15,084 bases of DNA from Faecalibacterium sp. (GCA_017483235.1 JAFULE010000078.1:1-15084), one strand, 5' to 3'. Positions 1 to 7,388 are shown, numbered from the stretch's first letter. Notes: generated by a model from the sequence alone, not told the origin. Made by a program: numbers and translations.

Positions 1-159
1 AAATCTCTGTTCCACTCAGCACGCAATCGCTTGCGTCCTTGTGAATTACTTGTTTGGAATTGTTTTAAGTCTTTTTCCAAGACTATAAAAGGTTCCTGTC
101 AAGCTTTCGATATTGTTCAATTTTCAAGGTCCTGCGTCGTCTGCCTTTCGGCCGGCGAC
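1..159 (-). other. 5' leader of a leftward stable-RNA (probable rRNA) operon
   Basis: This is the transcribed region downstream of the strong minus-strand promoter at 166-194, running off the left edge. Read on the minus strand it contains a GCC-GAAA-GGC tetraloop hairpin near 140-155, the motif CCTTGAAAATTGAACAA (about 113-130), a 6-bp hairpin (68-84, AGTCTT/AAGACT) and a 6-bp stem closed by a GCGA tetraloop (21-36). No open reading frame with a ribosome binding site is visible. The CCTTGAAAAnT motif is typical of Firmicute rRNA leaders and spacers, so I infer that 16S rRNA begins beyond position 1. No mature rRNA sequence lies inside the window, so the identity of the downstream gene is inference. 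Confidence 0.55.
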
Positions 160-165
160 CTATTT

Positions 166-226
166 ATTTTACCACATCCGTGGCGACGTGTCAAGAACTT
201 TTTTCAAGTTTTTTCAAAGTCGTTTC
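166..226 (-). promoter_or_regulatory. Strong rRNA-type sigma-A promoter with UP-like element
   Basis: On the minus strand the -35 is a perfect TTGACA (194-189), the spacer is 17 bp, and the -10 is TAAAAT (171-166) preceded by TGG, an extended -10. Immediately upstream, 195-226 is rich in A and T tracts (AAAAAACTTGAAAAAAGTTC on the minus strand), as expected of an alpha-CTD-binding UP element. Start of transcription is expected near 159, leftward. Such near-consensus promoters with UP elements are characteristic of rRNA operons. The tRNA promoter at 7890-7918 shares the 12-bp core GTGGTAAAATAA. Confidence 0.8.
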
Positions 227-578
227 AGCCGGTCTCTTTGCCGCTGCGAGCCTTTGAGCTTCACTTGTTATATAAATAGGTACTTGCCACCGCCGTCTGC
301 ACCCGCTTGCGCGTTTGCGACAGCCCGATAATCTTACCACTGCGCGCAGCAAAATGCAAGTGCTTTTTTCGTTTCAGCGTCGTTTTCGACTTTTTTACAA
401 CTTTTCCTACACCAAACAGCAGGAAAACTATGACACTTGCGCAAAAGATGCACACAAAAATCCAGTGGAGAGTTTTCAACAACAATGTGCAGAAGCCCCA
501 GATTTTAGTCGAATCATCGTTATATTTTATTCAACAGCGCTGTTTTTTCACTTTGTAAATTTGGTGAAAAATAGATTT
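227..578. other. Gene-poor intergenic region
   Basis: No gene here has convincing support. On the minus strand 485-261 is open for 74 codons from a TTG and would encode a single hydrophobic helix (about residues 8-30) followed by a Lys/Arg-rich tail, but there is no good ribosome binding site and no clear promoter. A 12-bp palindrome AACAGCGCTGTT lies at 533-544. The region is AT-rich and separates the leftward stable-RNA promoter from the rightward peptidase gene. Confidence 0.4.
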
Positions 579-583
579 TTGAC

Positions 584-612
584 TTTTCAACGCGCTTTTT
601 TTAATGTATAAT
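584..612 (+). promoter_or_regulatory. Promoter of the C39-like peptidase gene
   Basis: The -10 is a perfect TATAAT (607-612). The best-spaced -35 is TTTTCA (584-589), 17 bp upstream and matching four of six consensus bases; a better TTGACT (579-584) would leave a 22-bp spacer. Transcription would start near 619, giving a roughly 60-nt untranslated leader before the TTG start at 679. That leader can fold into a 7-bp hairpin (634-653, AGGCAAA/TTTGCCT). Confidence 0.6.
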
Positions 613-678
613 AGCAAATGTCCCCGCCTTTGCAGGCAAATTACAGTTTGCCTTATTACATACAATGGAGCGATTTTT

Positions 679-1596
679 TTGAAACGATTGATTGCAACCC
701 TGCTGGTGCTGCTGTGCTTGTTCAGCCTGTGCCCGGCAGCCCTTGCGGCCGACCGTATGGAAGACAGCCGCTTTTATTCCAAGCAGCAGCGCAGCCGCAC
801 CTGCACTTTGGCAGCTGCAACCATGATGCTTCGCCGCCGCGCTTATCTGAACGGCGATGAAACCTTTGCCGACATCACCGAAAGTGCCGTGCGCAAACGC
901 GGTTGGTGGGACGGCCTGAGCCACGACTTTACATATAATGATATGCATGTAGGTTACGGCACCCTGCCCCGCGACGAAGAGGAAAAGGATGCCGCCCTGA
1001 TCGCCCTGTTGGAGCAGCATCCCGAGGGAATTGTGGTGTATGACCGCCGTGAACCCCACGCCATTCTGCTGACCGATTACACCGACGGTGTATTCTACTG
1101 TTCCGACCCCGCCCGTGATCACGCTGCAGGCCGTATTGCTGTGGATTATGCCAGCATCTCGCTGCGCGGTGTTTCCTGTTACTGGTACATTGATATCGAC
1201 CCCAATACTCACTACGGCACTGCCGCAGTGGACAAGCTGTCGGTTCTGGGAATGTTCTACCCGGCCAATGTACAGCTCGGCAGCGGTTTTTCTTTGGGTG
1301 GTATGCTGCGCAGCCCTGAAGGCGTCACCATCACACAGGTTGAGCTGCAGGTTCTGGATGCGCAGGGCGGTATTGTAAAATATGCCGCCTGTCTGCCCAA
1401 CACCGCAAGCTGCGAATGGTCTTTCCGTGAACTGAACACCCAGCTGACCTTTGGCGATTTGGCCGAGGGCAGCTACTACTTCTACCTGCTGGCCCGTGAT
1501 TCCCACGGCGAAACCCTGACCTTTGCGGAGAGCTTTACTGTAAGCACTGCAGAAACCGTTACCCAATATTACTGGTCGAACAAGCCGGCAGCCTGA
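679..1596 (+). CDS. Secreted C39-like cysteine peptidase with Ig-like C-terminal domain
   Basis: I place the start at TTG 679, not at the upstream in-frame ATG 604, because GGAG at 667-670 sits 8 nt before it, the promoter -10 overlaps the ATG, and only the TTG start puts a signal peptide at the N-terminus. The product is 305 aa. Residues 1-24 are a classic Sec signal (KR, hydrophobic core, ALA-A cleavage near 23/24). Residues about 30-175 resemble a papain-like C39 peptidase fold: Gln36/37 and Cys42 in QQRSRTCTLAAATMM, and His127 with Asp143 in PHAILLTDYTDG...YCSDPA. The usual Cys-Gly is Cys-Thr here. Residues about 188-295 look like a beta-sandwich, Ig-like module. The substrate is unknown; family members act outside the cell on peptides or the cell wall. 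The gene stands alone, ending in the terminator at 1623-1668. The fold call is moderately sure, activity unproven. Confidence 0.7.
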   Translation: MKRLIATLLVLLCLFSLCPAALAADRMEDSRFYSKQQRSRTCTLAAATMMLRRRAYLNGDETFADITESAVRKRGWWDGLSHDFTYNDMHVGYGTLPRDEEEKDAALIALLEQHPEGIVVYDRREPHAILLTDYTDGVFYCSDPARDHAAGRIAVDYASISLRGVSCYWYIDIDPNTHYGTAAVDKLSVLGMFYPANVQLGSGFSLGGMLRSPEGVTITQVELQVLDAQGGIVKYAACLPNTASCEWSFRELNTQLTFGDLAEGSYYFYLLARDSHGETLTFAESFTVSTAETVTQYYWSNKPAA

Positions 1597-1622
1597 TACT
1601 TTGACACAAAAGCATATCCATA

Positions 1623-1668
1623 CAAGCGGCGCAGCCCCAAAGCTGTGCCGCTTGTTTTTTTATTTTTT
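1623..1668 (+). terminator. Rho-independent terminator after the C39-like peptidase
   Basis: A 12-13 bp stem with one G-U pair (1623-1635 with 1642-1654) and a CCCAAA loop is followed by TTTTTTTATTTTTT. It ends the peptidase transcript 27 nt after the stop codon and isolates it from nrdD. Confidence 0.9.
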
Positions 1669-1726
1669 CAGCATTCGCAGAAAAGTCGCGCCCGAATTTG
1701 GCAGTTCTGCCGAAAACCGTCTCAAA

Positions 1727-1742
1727 ACACAACATCTTGTGG
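1727..1742 (+). promoter_or_regulatory. NrdR-box-like palindrome, upstream copy
   Basis: ACACAACATCTTGTGG matches 13 of 16 positions of the NrdR-box consensus acaCwAtATaTwGtgt. It lies just upstream of the nrdD -35 (1751-1756). Its start is 63 bp from the next copy, six helical turns. Site recognition is from the known consensus; binding is inferred. Confidence 0.6.
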
Positions 1743-1750
1743 CCTCCCTC

Positions 1751-1779
1751 TTGACGGAAATCAAGATATCCGCTATTAT
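1751..1779 (+). promoter_or_regulatory. nrdD promoter
   Basis: The -35 is TTGACG (1751-1756), the spacer is 17 bp and the -10 is TATTAT (1774-1779). Transcription should start near 1786, immediately before the NrdR-box-like site at 1790-1805, so a repressor there would sit on the start site. Confidence 0.75.
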
Positions 1780-1789
1780 AAATAACGCA

Positions 1790-1805
1790 GCACAAGATAT
1801 AGTGT
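1790..1805 (+). promoter_or_regulatory. NrdR-box-like palindrome at the nrdD start site
   Basis: GCACAAGATATAGTGT matches 14 of 16 positions of the NrdR-box consensus, the best of three copies. It lies directly downstream of the predicted -10. NrdR is the ATP-cone, zinc-ribbon repressor of bacterial ribonucleotide reductase genes and normally binds paired boxes. Confidence 0.75.
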
Positions 1806-1822
1806 ACCAAGCGAAAAATGCA

Positions 1823-1838
1823 ATACTATATATACTAT
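1823..1838 (+). promoter_or_regulatory. NrdR-box-like palindrome, downstream copy
   Basis: ATACTATATATACTAT matches 13 of 16 consensus positions and lies 33 bp (about three helical turns) downstream of the copy at 1790. That is close to the usual 31-32 bp spacing of tandem NrdR boxes. It ends 12 nt before the nrdD ribosome binding site. Confidence 0.6.
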
Positions 1839-1864
1839 TAATAAATACATGGAGGAAAACGGGT

Positions 1865-4033
1865 ATGAAGATCATCAAGCGCAGCGGCGCCGAGGCCGTA
1901 TTTGATATTACCAAAATTCTGGTGGCCGTCAGCAAGGCCAACAAGGTGGTGGGCGAAGATCAGCGTCTGTCCAACGCACAGATCCAGCAGATCGGCGCCA
2001 ATGTGGAAAAACAGTGCCAGGAACTGGGCCGCGCCGTAAGCGTGGAAGAAGTGCAGGACATGGTCGAGGATCAGATCATGGCCCAACAGGCCTTTGAGGT
2101 GGCCCGCAAGTACATCACCTACCGCTATGTGCAGAACCTGAAGCGCCAGTCGAACACCACCGACGAGCGCATTCTGACCCTGATCGAGTGCAACAACGAA
2201 GAGGTGAAGCAGGAGAACGCCAACAAGAACCCCACCGTGAACAGTGTACAGCGCGACTACATGGCCGGCGAGGTAAGCAAGGACCTGACCGATCGTCTGC
2301 TGCTGCCGCAGGAGATCGTGCAGGCACACAAGGAGGGCATCATCCATTTCCACGATGCCGACTACTTTGCCCAGCACATGCACAACTGCGACCTGGTCAA
2401 TTTGGAGGACATGCTGCAGAACGGCACCGTGATCAGCGGCACCTTCATCGAAAAGCCCCACAGCTTTTCCACCGCCTGCAACATTGCCACTCAGATCATT
2501 GCACAGGTTGCCTCGAACCAGTACGGCGGCCAGAGCATCAGCCTGACCCATCTGGCCCCCTTTGTAGACGTAAGCCGCAAGAAGATCGCCGCCGAGGTTG
2601 AGGTGGAGATGGAAGGCCTGCCGGTAAGCGCCGAGCGCAAGGCCGCCATTGTGGAGCGCCGCCTGCGGCAGGAGATCAACCGCGGCGTGCAGACCATTCA
2701 GTATCAGGTGGTTACCCTGATGACCACCAACGGTCAGGCCCCCTTTATCACTGTGTTCATGTATCTGGGCGAAGCCCGCAACGAGCAGGAGAAGAAGGAC
2801 CTTGCCATCATCATTGAAGAGACCATCCGCCAGCGTTATCAGGGCGTAAAGAACGAAGCCGGCGTGTGGATCACCCCTGCCTTCCCCAAGCTGATCTACG
2901 TGCTGGAAGAGGATAACATCCGCCCTGGCACCCCCTACTACTACCTGACCGAGCTGAGCGCCAAGTGCACCGCCAAGCGTATGGTGCCCGACTACATCAG
3001 CGAAAAGAAGATGCTGGAGCTGAAGATCGACCAGAACGGCGAGGGCCACTGCTACACCTGCATGGGCTGCCGCAGCTTCCTGACCCCGTATGTGGACGAA
3101 AACGGCAAGGCCAAGTACTACGGCCGCTTCAATCAGGGTGTGGTGACCATTAACCTGGTGGACGTGGCGCTGTCTTCCGGCGGCGATTTTGAAAAGTTCT
3201 GGCAGATTTTTGAAGAGCGTCTGGAGCTGTGCCACCGCGGCCTGCGCTGCCGCCACGAGCGTCTGCTGGGCACCCCCAGCGATGCCGCACCCATTCTGTG
3301 GCAGTACGGTGCGCTGGCCCGCCTGAAGAAGGGCGAAAAGATCGACAAGCTGCTGTACGGCGGTTATTCCACCATCAGCCTGGGCTACGCCGGCCTGTAC
3401 GAGTGCGTGAAGTACATGACCGGCAAGAGCCACACCGACCCGGTCGCCAAGCCCTTTGCTCTGCAGGTGATGCAGAAGATGAACGACAAGTGCGCCGAGT
3501 GGAAGGCTGCCGAAAACATGCACTACTCGCTGTACGGTACCCCGCTGGAAAGCACCACCTACAAGTTTGCCAAGTGCCTGCAGAAGCGCTTTGGCATGGT
3601 GCCCGGCATTACCGACAAGAGCTACATCACCAACAGCTACCATGTGCACGTAACCGAAGAGATCGATGCCTTTACCAAGCTGAAATTCGAGAGCGAATTC
3701 CAGCAGCTGAGCCCGGGCGGCGCCATCAGCTACGTGGAAGTGCCCGATATGCAGGACAATCTGGAAGCTGTTATGAGCGTGCTGCAGTTCATCTACGACA
3801 ACATCATGTATGCCGAGCTGAACACCAAGAGCGACTACTGCCAGGAATGCGGCTTTGACGGCGAGATTCAGGCCGTGGACATTGACGGCAAGCTGGTGTG
3901 GAAGTGCCCCAAGTGCGGCAACACCGACCAGAACAAGCTGAACGTTGCCCGCCGTACCTGCGGCTACATCGGCACCCAGTTCTGGAACCAGGGCCGTACG
4001 CAGGAGATCAAAGACCGCGTGCTGCATCTGTAA
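1865..4033 (+). CDS. nrdD: Anaerobic (class III) ribonucleoside-triphosphate reductase
   Basis: The enzyme reduces ribonucleoside triphosphates to dNTPs in the cytoplasm under anaerobic conditions, using a glycyl radical. Start ATG 1865 follows GGAGG at 1851-1855 with a 9-nt gap; the frame is open further upstream, but that stretch holds the promoter and operators. The product is 722 aa. Residues 1 to about 95 are an ATP-cone allosteric domain (KRSGAEAVFD...). The active-site segment is HCYTCMGCRSF (Cys396, Cys399, Cys402). The zinc site near the C-terminus is Cys659/Cys662 (CQEC) and Cys681/Cys684 (CPKC). The radical site is Gly700 in RTCGYIG. Length and motif order are normal for the family. 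The activase gene nrdG, often adjacent, is not in this window, so it must be encoded elsewhere. The three NrdR-like boxes upstream point to NrdR repression when dATP is plentiful. Confidence 0.97.
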   Translation: MKIIKRSGAEAVFDITKILVAVSKANKVVGEDQRLSNAQIQQIGANVEKQCQELGRAVSVEEVQDMVEDQIMAQQAFEVARKYITYRYVQNLKRQSNTTDERILTLIECNNEEVKQENANKNPTVNSVQRDYMAGEVSKDLTDRLLLPQEIVQAHKEGIIHFHDADYFAQHMHNCDLVNLEDMLQNGTVISGTFIEKPHSFSTACNIATQIIAQVASNQYGGQSISLTHLAPFVDVSRKKIAAEVEVEMEGLPVSAERKAAIVERRLRQEINRGVQTIQYQVVTLMTTNGQAPFITVFMYLGEARNEQEKKDLAIIIEETIRQRYQGVKNEAGVWITPAFPKLIYVLEEDNIRPGTPYYYLTELSAKCTAKRMVPDYISEKKMLELKIDQNGEGHCYTCMGCRSFLTPYVDENGKAKYYGRFNQGVVTINLVDVALSSGGDFEKFWQIFEERLELCHRGLRCRHERLLGTPSDAAPILWQYGALARLKKGEKIDKLLYGGYSTISLGYAGLYECVKYMTGKSHTDPVAKPFALQVMQKMNDKCAEWKAAENMHYSLYGTPLESTTYKFAKCLQKRFGMVPGITDKSYITNSYHVHVTEEIDAFTKLKFESEFQQLSPGGAISYVEVPDMQDNLEAVMSVLQFIYDNIMYAELNTKSDYCQECGFDGEIQAVDIDGKLVWKCPKCGNTDQNKLNVARRTCGYIGTQFWNQGRTQEIKDRVLHL

Positions 4034-4056
4034 GCAAACACACACCTTCTCCATAT

Positions 4057-4096
4057 AAAAGGGCGGGGCCTGCGCAATGCGGGTTCCGCCTTTTTT
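4057..4096 (+). terminator. Rho-independent terminator after nrdD
   Basis: A 12-bp stem with G-U pairs (4062-4073 with 4079-4090) and a GCAAT loop is preceded by AAAA and followed by TTTTTT. It lies 29 nt past the nrdD stop and argues against co-transcription of nrdD with the transporter. Confidence 0.85.
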
Positions 4097-4116
4097 GCGG
4101 TATAGCCGACAGACGG

Positions 4117-4146
4117 TTGACCGCACCGCACTGCGCGGCGTATAAT
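4117..4146 (+). promoter_or_regulatory. Promoter of the EamA transporter gene
   Basis: The -35 is TTGACC (4117-4122), the spacer is 18 bp and the -10 is a perfect TATAAT (4141-4146). Transcription should start near 4153, giving a leader of about 38 nt. Confidence 0.75.
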
Positions 4147-4190
4147 ATAGCCCATCACCACAGACTGCCACCGATTGCGAGGAACATCCG

Positions 4191-5069
4191 ATGAAAAAAC
4201 TGTTTACGCCGCGCCTGATGCTGATTTTGTCTATGACCATCTTTGGCACACTGGCCCCCTTTGTGCGCAACATTCCGGTTTCGTCCGGCGAGCTGGCGCT
4301 GTACCGCGCGATGCTGGCTGCGGCACTGATCGGGGTGTTTTTGCTGGCCACCGGGCAGAAGATTCCTTTTGCCGAGATCAAAAAAGAGGTGCCGCTGCTG
4401 CTGGCTTCGGGCATGGCCATGGGCATCAACTGGATTTTGCTGTTTGAAGCATACAAATACACCACCGTTTCGGTGGCCACCCTGAGTTACTACTTCGCCC
4501 CGGTGATCGTTACACTGGTGTGCCCCATTCTGTTTCACGAAGCGTTGACCGCAAAACAGCTGGTCTGCTTTGGCATGTCCACCCTTGGTCTGGTGATGAT
4601 CACCGGCATTGGCGAAGTGGGCGGCGGCAAGGGGCTGGTGGGCATTCTGTTCGGGCTGGGGGCGGCCGCGTTTTACGCCACAGTGATTCTGCTGAACAAA
4701 TTTATCAAGCAGGTGGCGGGCATCCACCGCACCTTTCTGCAGTTTCTGGCCGCCATTGTCATTCTGCTGCCCTACGTGCTGGCCACCGGCGGAATCACGC
4801 TGGGCAATCTGAACACGGTGGGCTGGGTCAACCTGCTGATTGTGGGTCTGGTGCACACCGGCGTGACCTACTGCATGTATTTTTCCTCGCTGAAAGAGCT
4901 GCCCGGCCAGAAAGCGGCCATCCTCAGCTACATCGACCCGCTGGTTGCGGTGGTGATCTCGGTAACCGTACTGGGCGAGCCGATGACCCTGTGGCAGGCC
5001 GTGGGCGGCGTTCTGATTCTGGGCTTTACCCTGTGGAACGAGATCAGCCCGGACAATACACGAAAGTAA
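4191..5069 (+). CDS. EamA/DMT-family transporter
   Basis: This is a 292-aa integral membrane protein of the drug/metabolite transporter superfamily, built of two EamA repeats of about five helices each (roughly residues 5-140 and 150-285). The N-terminal repeat carries the family pattern around PFVRNIPVSSGELALYRAML, and the C-terminal repeat ends with SYIDPLVAVVISVTVLGEPM, where the Asp-Pro, Val-rich helix and Gly-Glu-Pro are hallmarks. Start ATG 4191 follows GAGGA at 4179-4183 with a 7-nt gap. Members export amino acids, metabolites or drugs; the substrate cannot be read from sequence. The gene is monocistronic, with its own promoter and a bidirectional terminator starting at its stop codon. 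Family assignment is secure, specificity unknown. Confidence 0.93.
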   Translation: MKKLFTPRLMLILSMTIFGTLAPFVRNIPVSSGELALYRAMLAAALIGVFLLATGQKIPFAEIKKEVPLLLASGMAMGINWILLFEAYKYTTVSVATLSYYFAPVIVTLVCPILFHEALTAKQLVCFGMSTLGLVMITGIGEVGGGKGLVGILFGLGAAAFYATVILLNKFIKQVAGIHRTFLQFLAAIVILLPYVLATGGITLGNLNTVGWVNLLIVGLVHTGVTYCMYFSSLKELPGQKAAILSYIDPLVAVVISVTVLGEPMTLWQAVGGVLILGFTLWNEISPDNTRK

Positions 5070-5106
5070 AAAAAGGCCGCCTGCAAATTTTGCAGGCGGC
5101 CTTTTT
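5070..5106. terminator. Bidirectional terminator between convergent genes
   Basis: This is a perfect inverted repeat centred on T5088 with 18-nt arms: AAAAAGGCCGCCTGCAAA faces its complement, giving an A-tract on one side and a T-tract on the other. It serves both the rightward transporter gene, which ends at 5069, and the leftward sulfatase gene, which ends at 5121. Confidence 0.95.
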
Positions 5107-5120
5107 GCACTACGTGCGCA

Positions 5121-7337
5121 TTAATTCAACGCTGGAAACATCACTTCATTTTTCTGTTTTTTATCGAAAATATTATTGTATTGCAGCATTTCATACAATT
5201 GCAGCCAATACAACTCATCCTCGTTGGCCTGTTCAACCGTCAGATAGCCCTTCTCCTCAAGAGAGTAAAAACCGTTTGCGTTGATAGCGGGGACGACCAC
5301 TTCCAATTCGCGCAGGAATCGGTTGTACGGCGGCAATGCGATGCCTGCAGCCTCATATACATAAGACGACAAATAATTCAGGCTGGTGCATTCGATATAT
5401 TTTTCCTCAATATCATAATTCGTCCAAATAAAGAACGGCACCTGATAGCGCTTCTGCTGCTCATCCAACGTATCCGCCGTTGTTCCGCTGACTGCCGCAT
5501 AAAACTCTGCATCCAGTTTGGGTTGATGGTCCCCAAAGAACACGATGATCACATCTTCATCCACGTTCTGAAAGTACGTGATCAGATATTCTACCGCTTC
5601 ATCTGTTTTGCGGATCAAAGACAGGTACTGCTCAACTTCAGGAAATACTTCGTAATCGTTAAGCGAAATGGTTTGGGTCCAGTTTTCTCCGCTGTACGTG
5701 TAACCGCCATGGTTTTGCATGGTCACACCAAAAAGAAACAACGGCTCATCCTTTTGTGCCTCGTAGGTTTCGATCAGAAATTCAAACATTTCCTGATCGC
5801 TGATGAACTCCCGCACATAATCCCTTTGGGGGAAGTCTTCAATAAAATAGCACTCATCAAACCCTAAATGTGCATACGCAGCGGGACGATTCCAGCCACT
5901 GGAATAGAACGGATGCATCGCTATACATTTGTAGTTATACTGTAACTTCAGATACGAGACCATCGAATAGGTCGACGGTCGAACATACTGCTGGTAGGGA
6001 ACAATATTCGGCGACAGCCACGCCAACGAATTGCCCGTAAGAAATTCATACTCAGAGTTTGCTGTATTACCGCCGTAGACCGAGGTCAATGTATATCCGG
6101 AAACAGTATTTTCTTTCAGAGAAGAAAAAAACGGCATGACCTGTGTATTGGTCGAAAACTCGCCTACAACGCTCAAATCCGAAAACGCCTCATTCATAAT
6201 CACAATGATATGCGGCTGTTCTCTCAATTCGCTTCCGGGCGCATTCTTGTCGCTTTCCGTTGTGTATTCGTCGGCTAGTTCGGCGATCAATTCCGTGCTG
6301 TAATGATCGGGTTTTGACGCAGAAAGCTCCTTGAACTTGGATACAAAACCCAAAATATATCCATTATAGATTGCATCCTCATTATACCAATGATGCGTTT
6401 GCAGACCGGAAGCATAAAAGAAAATCGAAACCGAGCTGACCGCACAGATGGCCAGCAATGCCAATCGCTTTTTTAACGTTAGCCGTAATTTGATTCCTGT
6501 TGATGATAAAAGCCAGAGCACGACCAGCATAGCGGCAAAAATGCGCCAACAGCTGCGGATTTCGGGAGGAATTGGAAACAGACTATAGTTTTTCGCTACA
6601 TTGATTGCTGTGCCAGCCGAAAAAATATCGACAGGTTCCAATAAGCGCCCTCTGAAACTATATACATATACATTTATGGTGGCGAGAACCATCCACAGTC
6701 CGGAACCAATAAAAACAGCGGGCAGCGCCCTGCCGAACAGGCTGTACAAAAACAGAATTACCGCCAGCACAATCAGTATGCCCCATCTGAAATTTGTTCT
6801 TCCCATCGACAAATATCCGAGCCCGAGCATCCCCTGAGCCAAAATTACCGTAATGACAGCGGCAATAAGGCAGTATACCAAATTTAAAAACAGATTATTC
6901 GACCAATCAATACCAGAAAGCTTATTGACTACAGCAACAAAACCGCTGTGTTGTTCCATACGGTAGAAAAGCTTTTTTGCCAGCATCCCCAACCCGGCGT
7001 AAACAAAATAAGCCGACAGCACCGACAGCGTCAACGCACCAATAAAAAGCATTACTTCGACCGGCACATGAAGCACACTTGCAATCGCTTGTATTTTAGA
7101 GGAGTGAAGCCACCGGATATAAAAAATCTGCCCAGAGTTTGCAACAATTAAAACAGTGGCAAATGCAAGAAATTTATTCCTGTTTTTTGAATCGAAGACC
7201 TTTTTAAAATGAAAAACAAGCAAGCCAAGGCCAAAAGCAAACAGCACAGCTGTTGCAATTACCCCCACACCCGTTGCCGGCATCAGCAAAAGCAATAGCG
7301 CCCCATAGGAAATTGCAATGAACAGTATTTGAAACAC
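5121..7337 (-). CDS. LTA-synthase-family membrane sulfatase (phosphoglycerol transferase-like)
   Basis: The start is GTG 7337, preceded by AGGAGG (7348-7343) with a 5-nt gap. The product is 738 aa. Residues 1 to about 310 hold many hydrophobic segments (clear ones near 1-45, 55-72, 88-120, 150-175, 185-225, 265-310), making it a larger membrane part than the five helices of typical LtaS. Residues about 374-690 form an extracytoplasmic sulfatase-like domain: metal-binding Glu383 in IVIMNEAF, likely nucleophile Thr425 in YGGNTANSEYEF, His543 in TMQNHGG, and Asp603-His604 in FFGDHQPK. Family members transfer glycerol phosphate from phosphatidylglycerol to build lipoteichoic acid or decorate cell-surface glycans. 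The exact acceptor is unknown. The gene is visibly less GC-rich than its neighbours (one 60-base line counted 47 percent GC, against 57 and 70 percent for two aro lines), which may reflect transfer or selection on a surface gene. All recognisable catalytic residues are present. Confidence 0.9.
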   Translation of the reverse strand: MFQILFIAISYGALLLLLMPATGVGVIATAVLFAFGLGLLVFHFKKVFDSKNRNKFLAFATVLIVANSGQIFYIRWLHSSKIQAIASVLHVPVEVMLFIGALTLSVLSAYFVYAGLGMLAKKLFYRMEQHSGFVAVVNKLSGIDWSNNLFLNLVYCLIAAVITVILAQGMLGLGYLSMGRTNFRWGILIVLAVILFLYSLFGRALPAVFIGSGLWMVLATINVYVYSFRGRLLEPVDIFSAGTAINVAKNYSLFPIPPEIRSCWRIFAAMLVVLWLLSSTGIKLRLTLKKRLALLAICAVSSVSIFFYASGLQTHHWYNEDAIYNGYILGFVSKFKELSASKPDHYSTELIAELADEYTTESDKNAPGSELREQPHIIVIMNEAFSDLSVVGEFSTNTQVMPFFSSLKENTVSGYTLTSVYGGNTANSEYEFLTGNSLAWLSPNIVPYQQYVRPSTYSMVSYLKLQYNYKCIAMHPFYSSGWNRPAAYAHLGFDECYFIEDFPQRDYVREFISDQEMFEFLIETYEAQKDEPLFLFGVTMQNHGGYTYSGENWTQTISLNDYEVFPEVEQYLSLIRKTDEAVEYLITYFQNVDEDVIIVFFGDHQPKLDAEFYAAVSGTTADTLDEQQKRYQVPFFIWTNYDIEEKYIECTSLNYLSSYVYEAAGIALPPYNRFLRELEVVVPAINANGFYSLEEKGYLTVEQANEDELYWLQLYEMLQYNNIFDKKQKNEVMFPALN

Positions 7338-7388
7338 AAGCGCCTCCTACATATTTCAAAAGGGTATTCTTCTGCAAACAAGCTACAT

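Noticed and set aside
97..102. A second perfect TTGACA on the minus strand in the stable-RNA leader, as a tandem P2 promoter
   Set aside because: No acceptable -10 lies 16-18 bp downstream; the nearest TTATAG is only 8 bp away.
533..544. Palindrome AACAGCGCTGTT followed by T's as a terminator
   Set aside because: It has no loop-forming centre, a short stem, and no upstream plus-strand gene to terminate.
604..678. ATG 604 as start of the C39-like peptidase
   Set aside because: It overlaps the TATAAT box, has no ribosome binding site, and would bury the signal peptide 25 residues inside the protein.
1601..1864. An 88-residue N-terminal extension of NrdD
   Set aside because: The stretch contains the previous gene's terminator, the nrdD promoter and NrdR-like boxes, and the ATP-cone begins right at ATG 1865.
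1838..4480. Long minus-strand open frame of 880 codons opposite nrdD
   Set aside because: It is the mirror of a GC-rich, codon-biased gene. Its translation is low-complexity Ala/Gly/Val/Leu/His without motifs, and nrdD on the plus strand is unmistakable.
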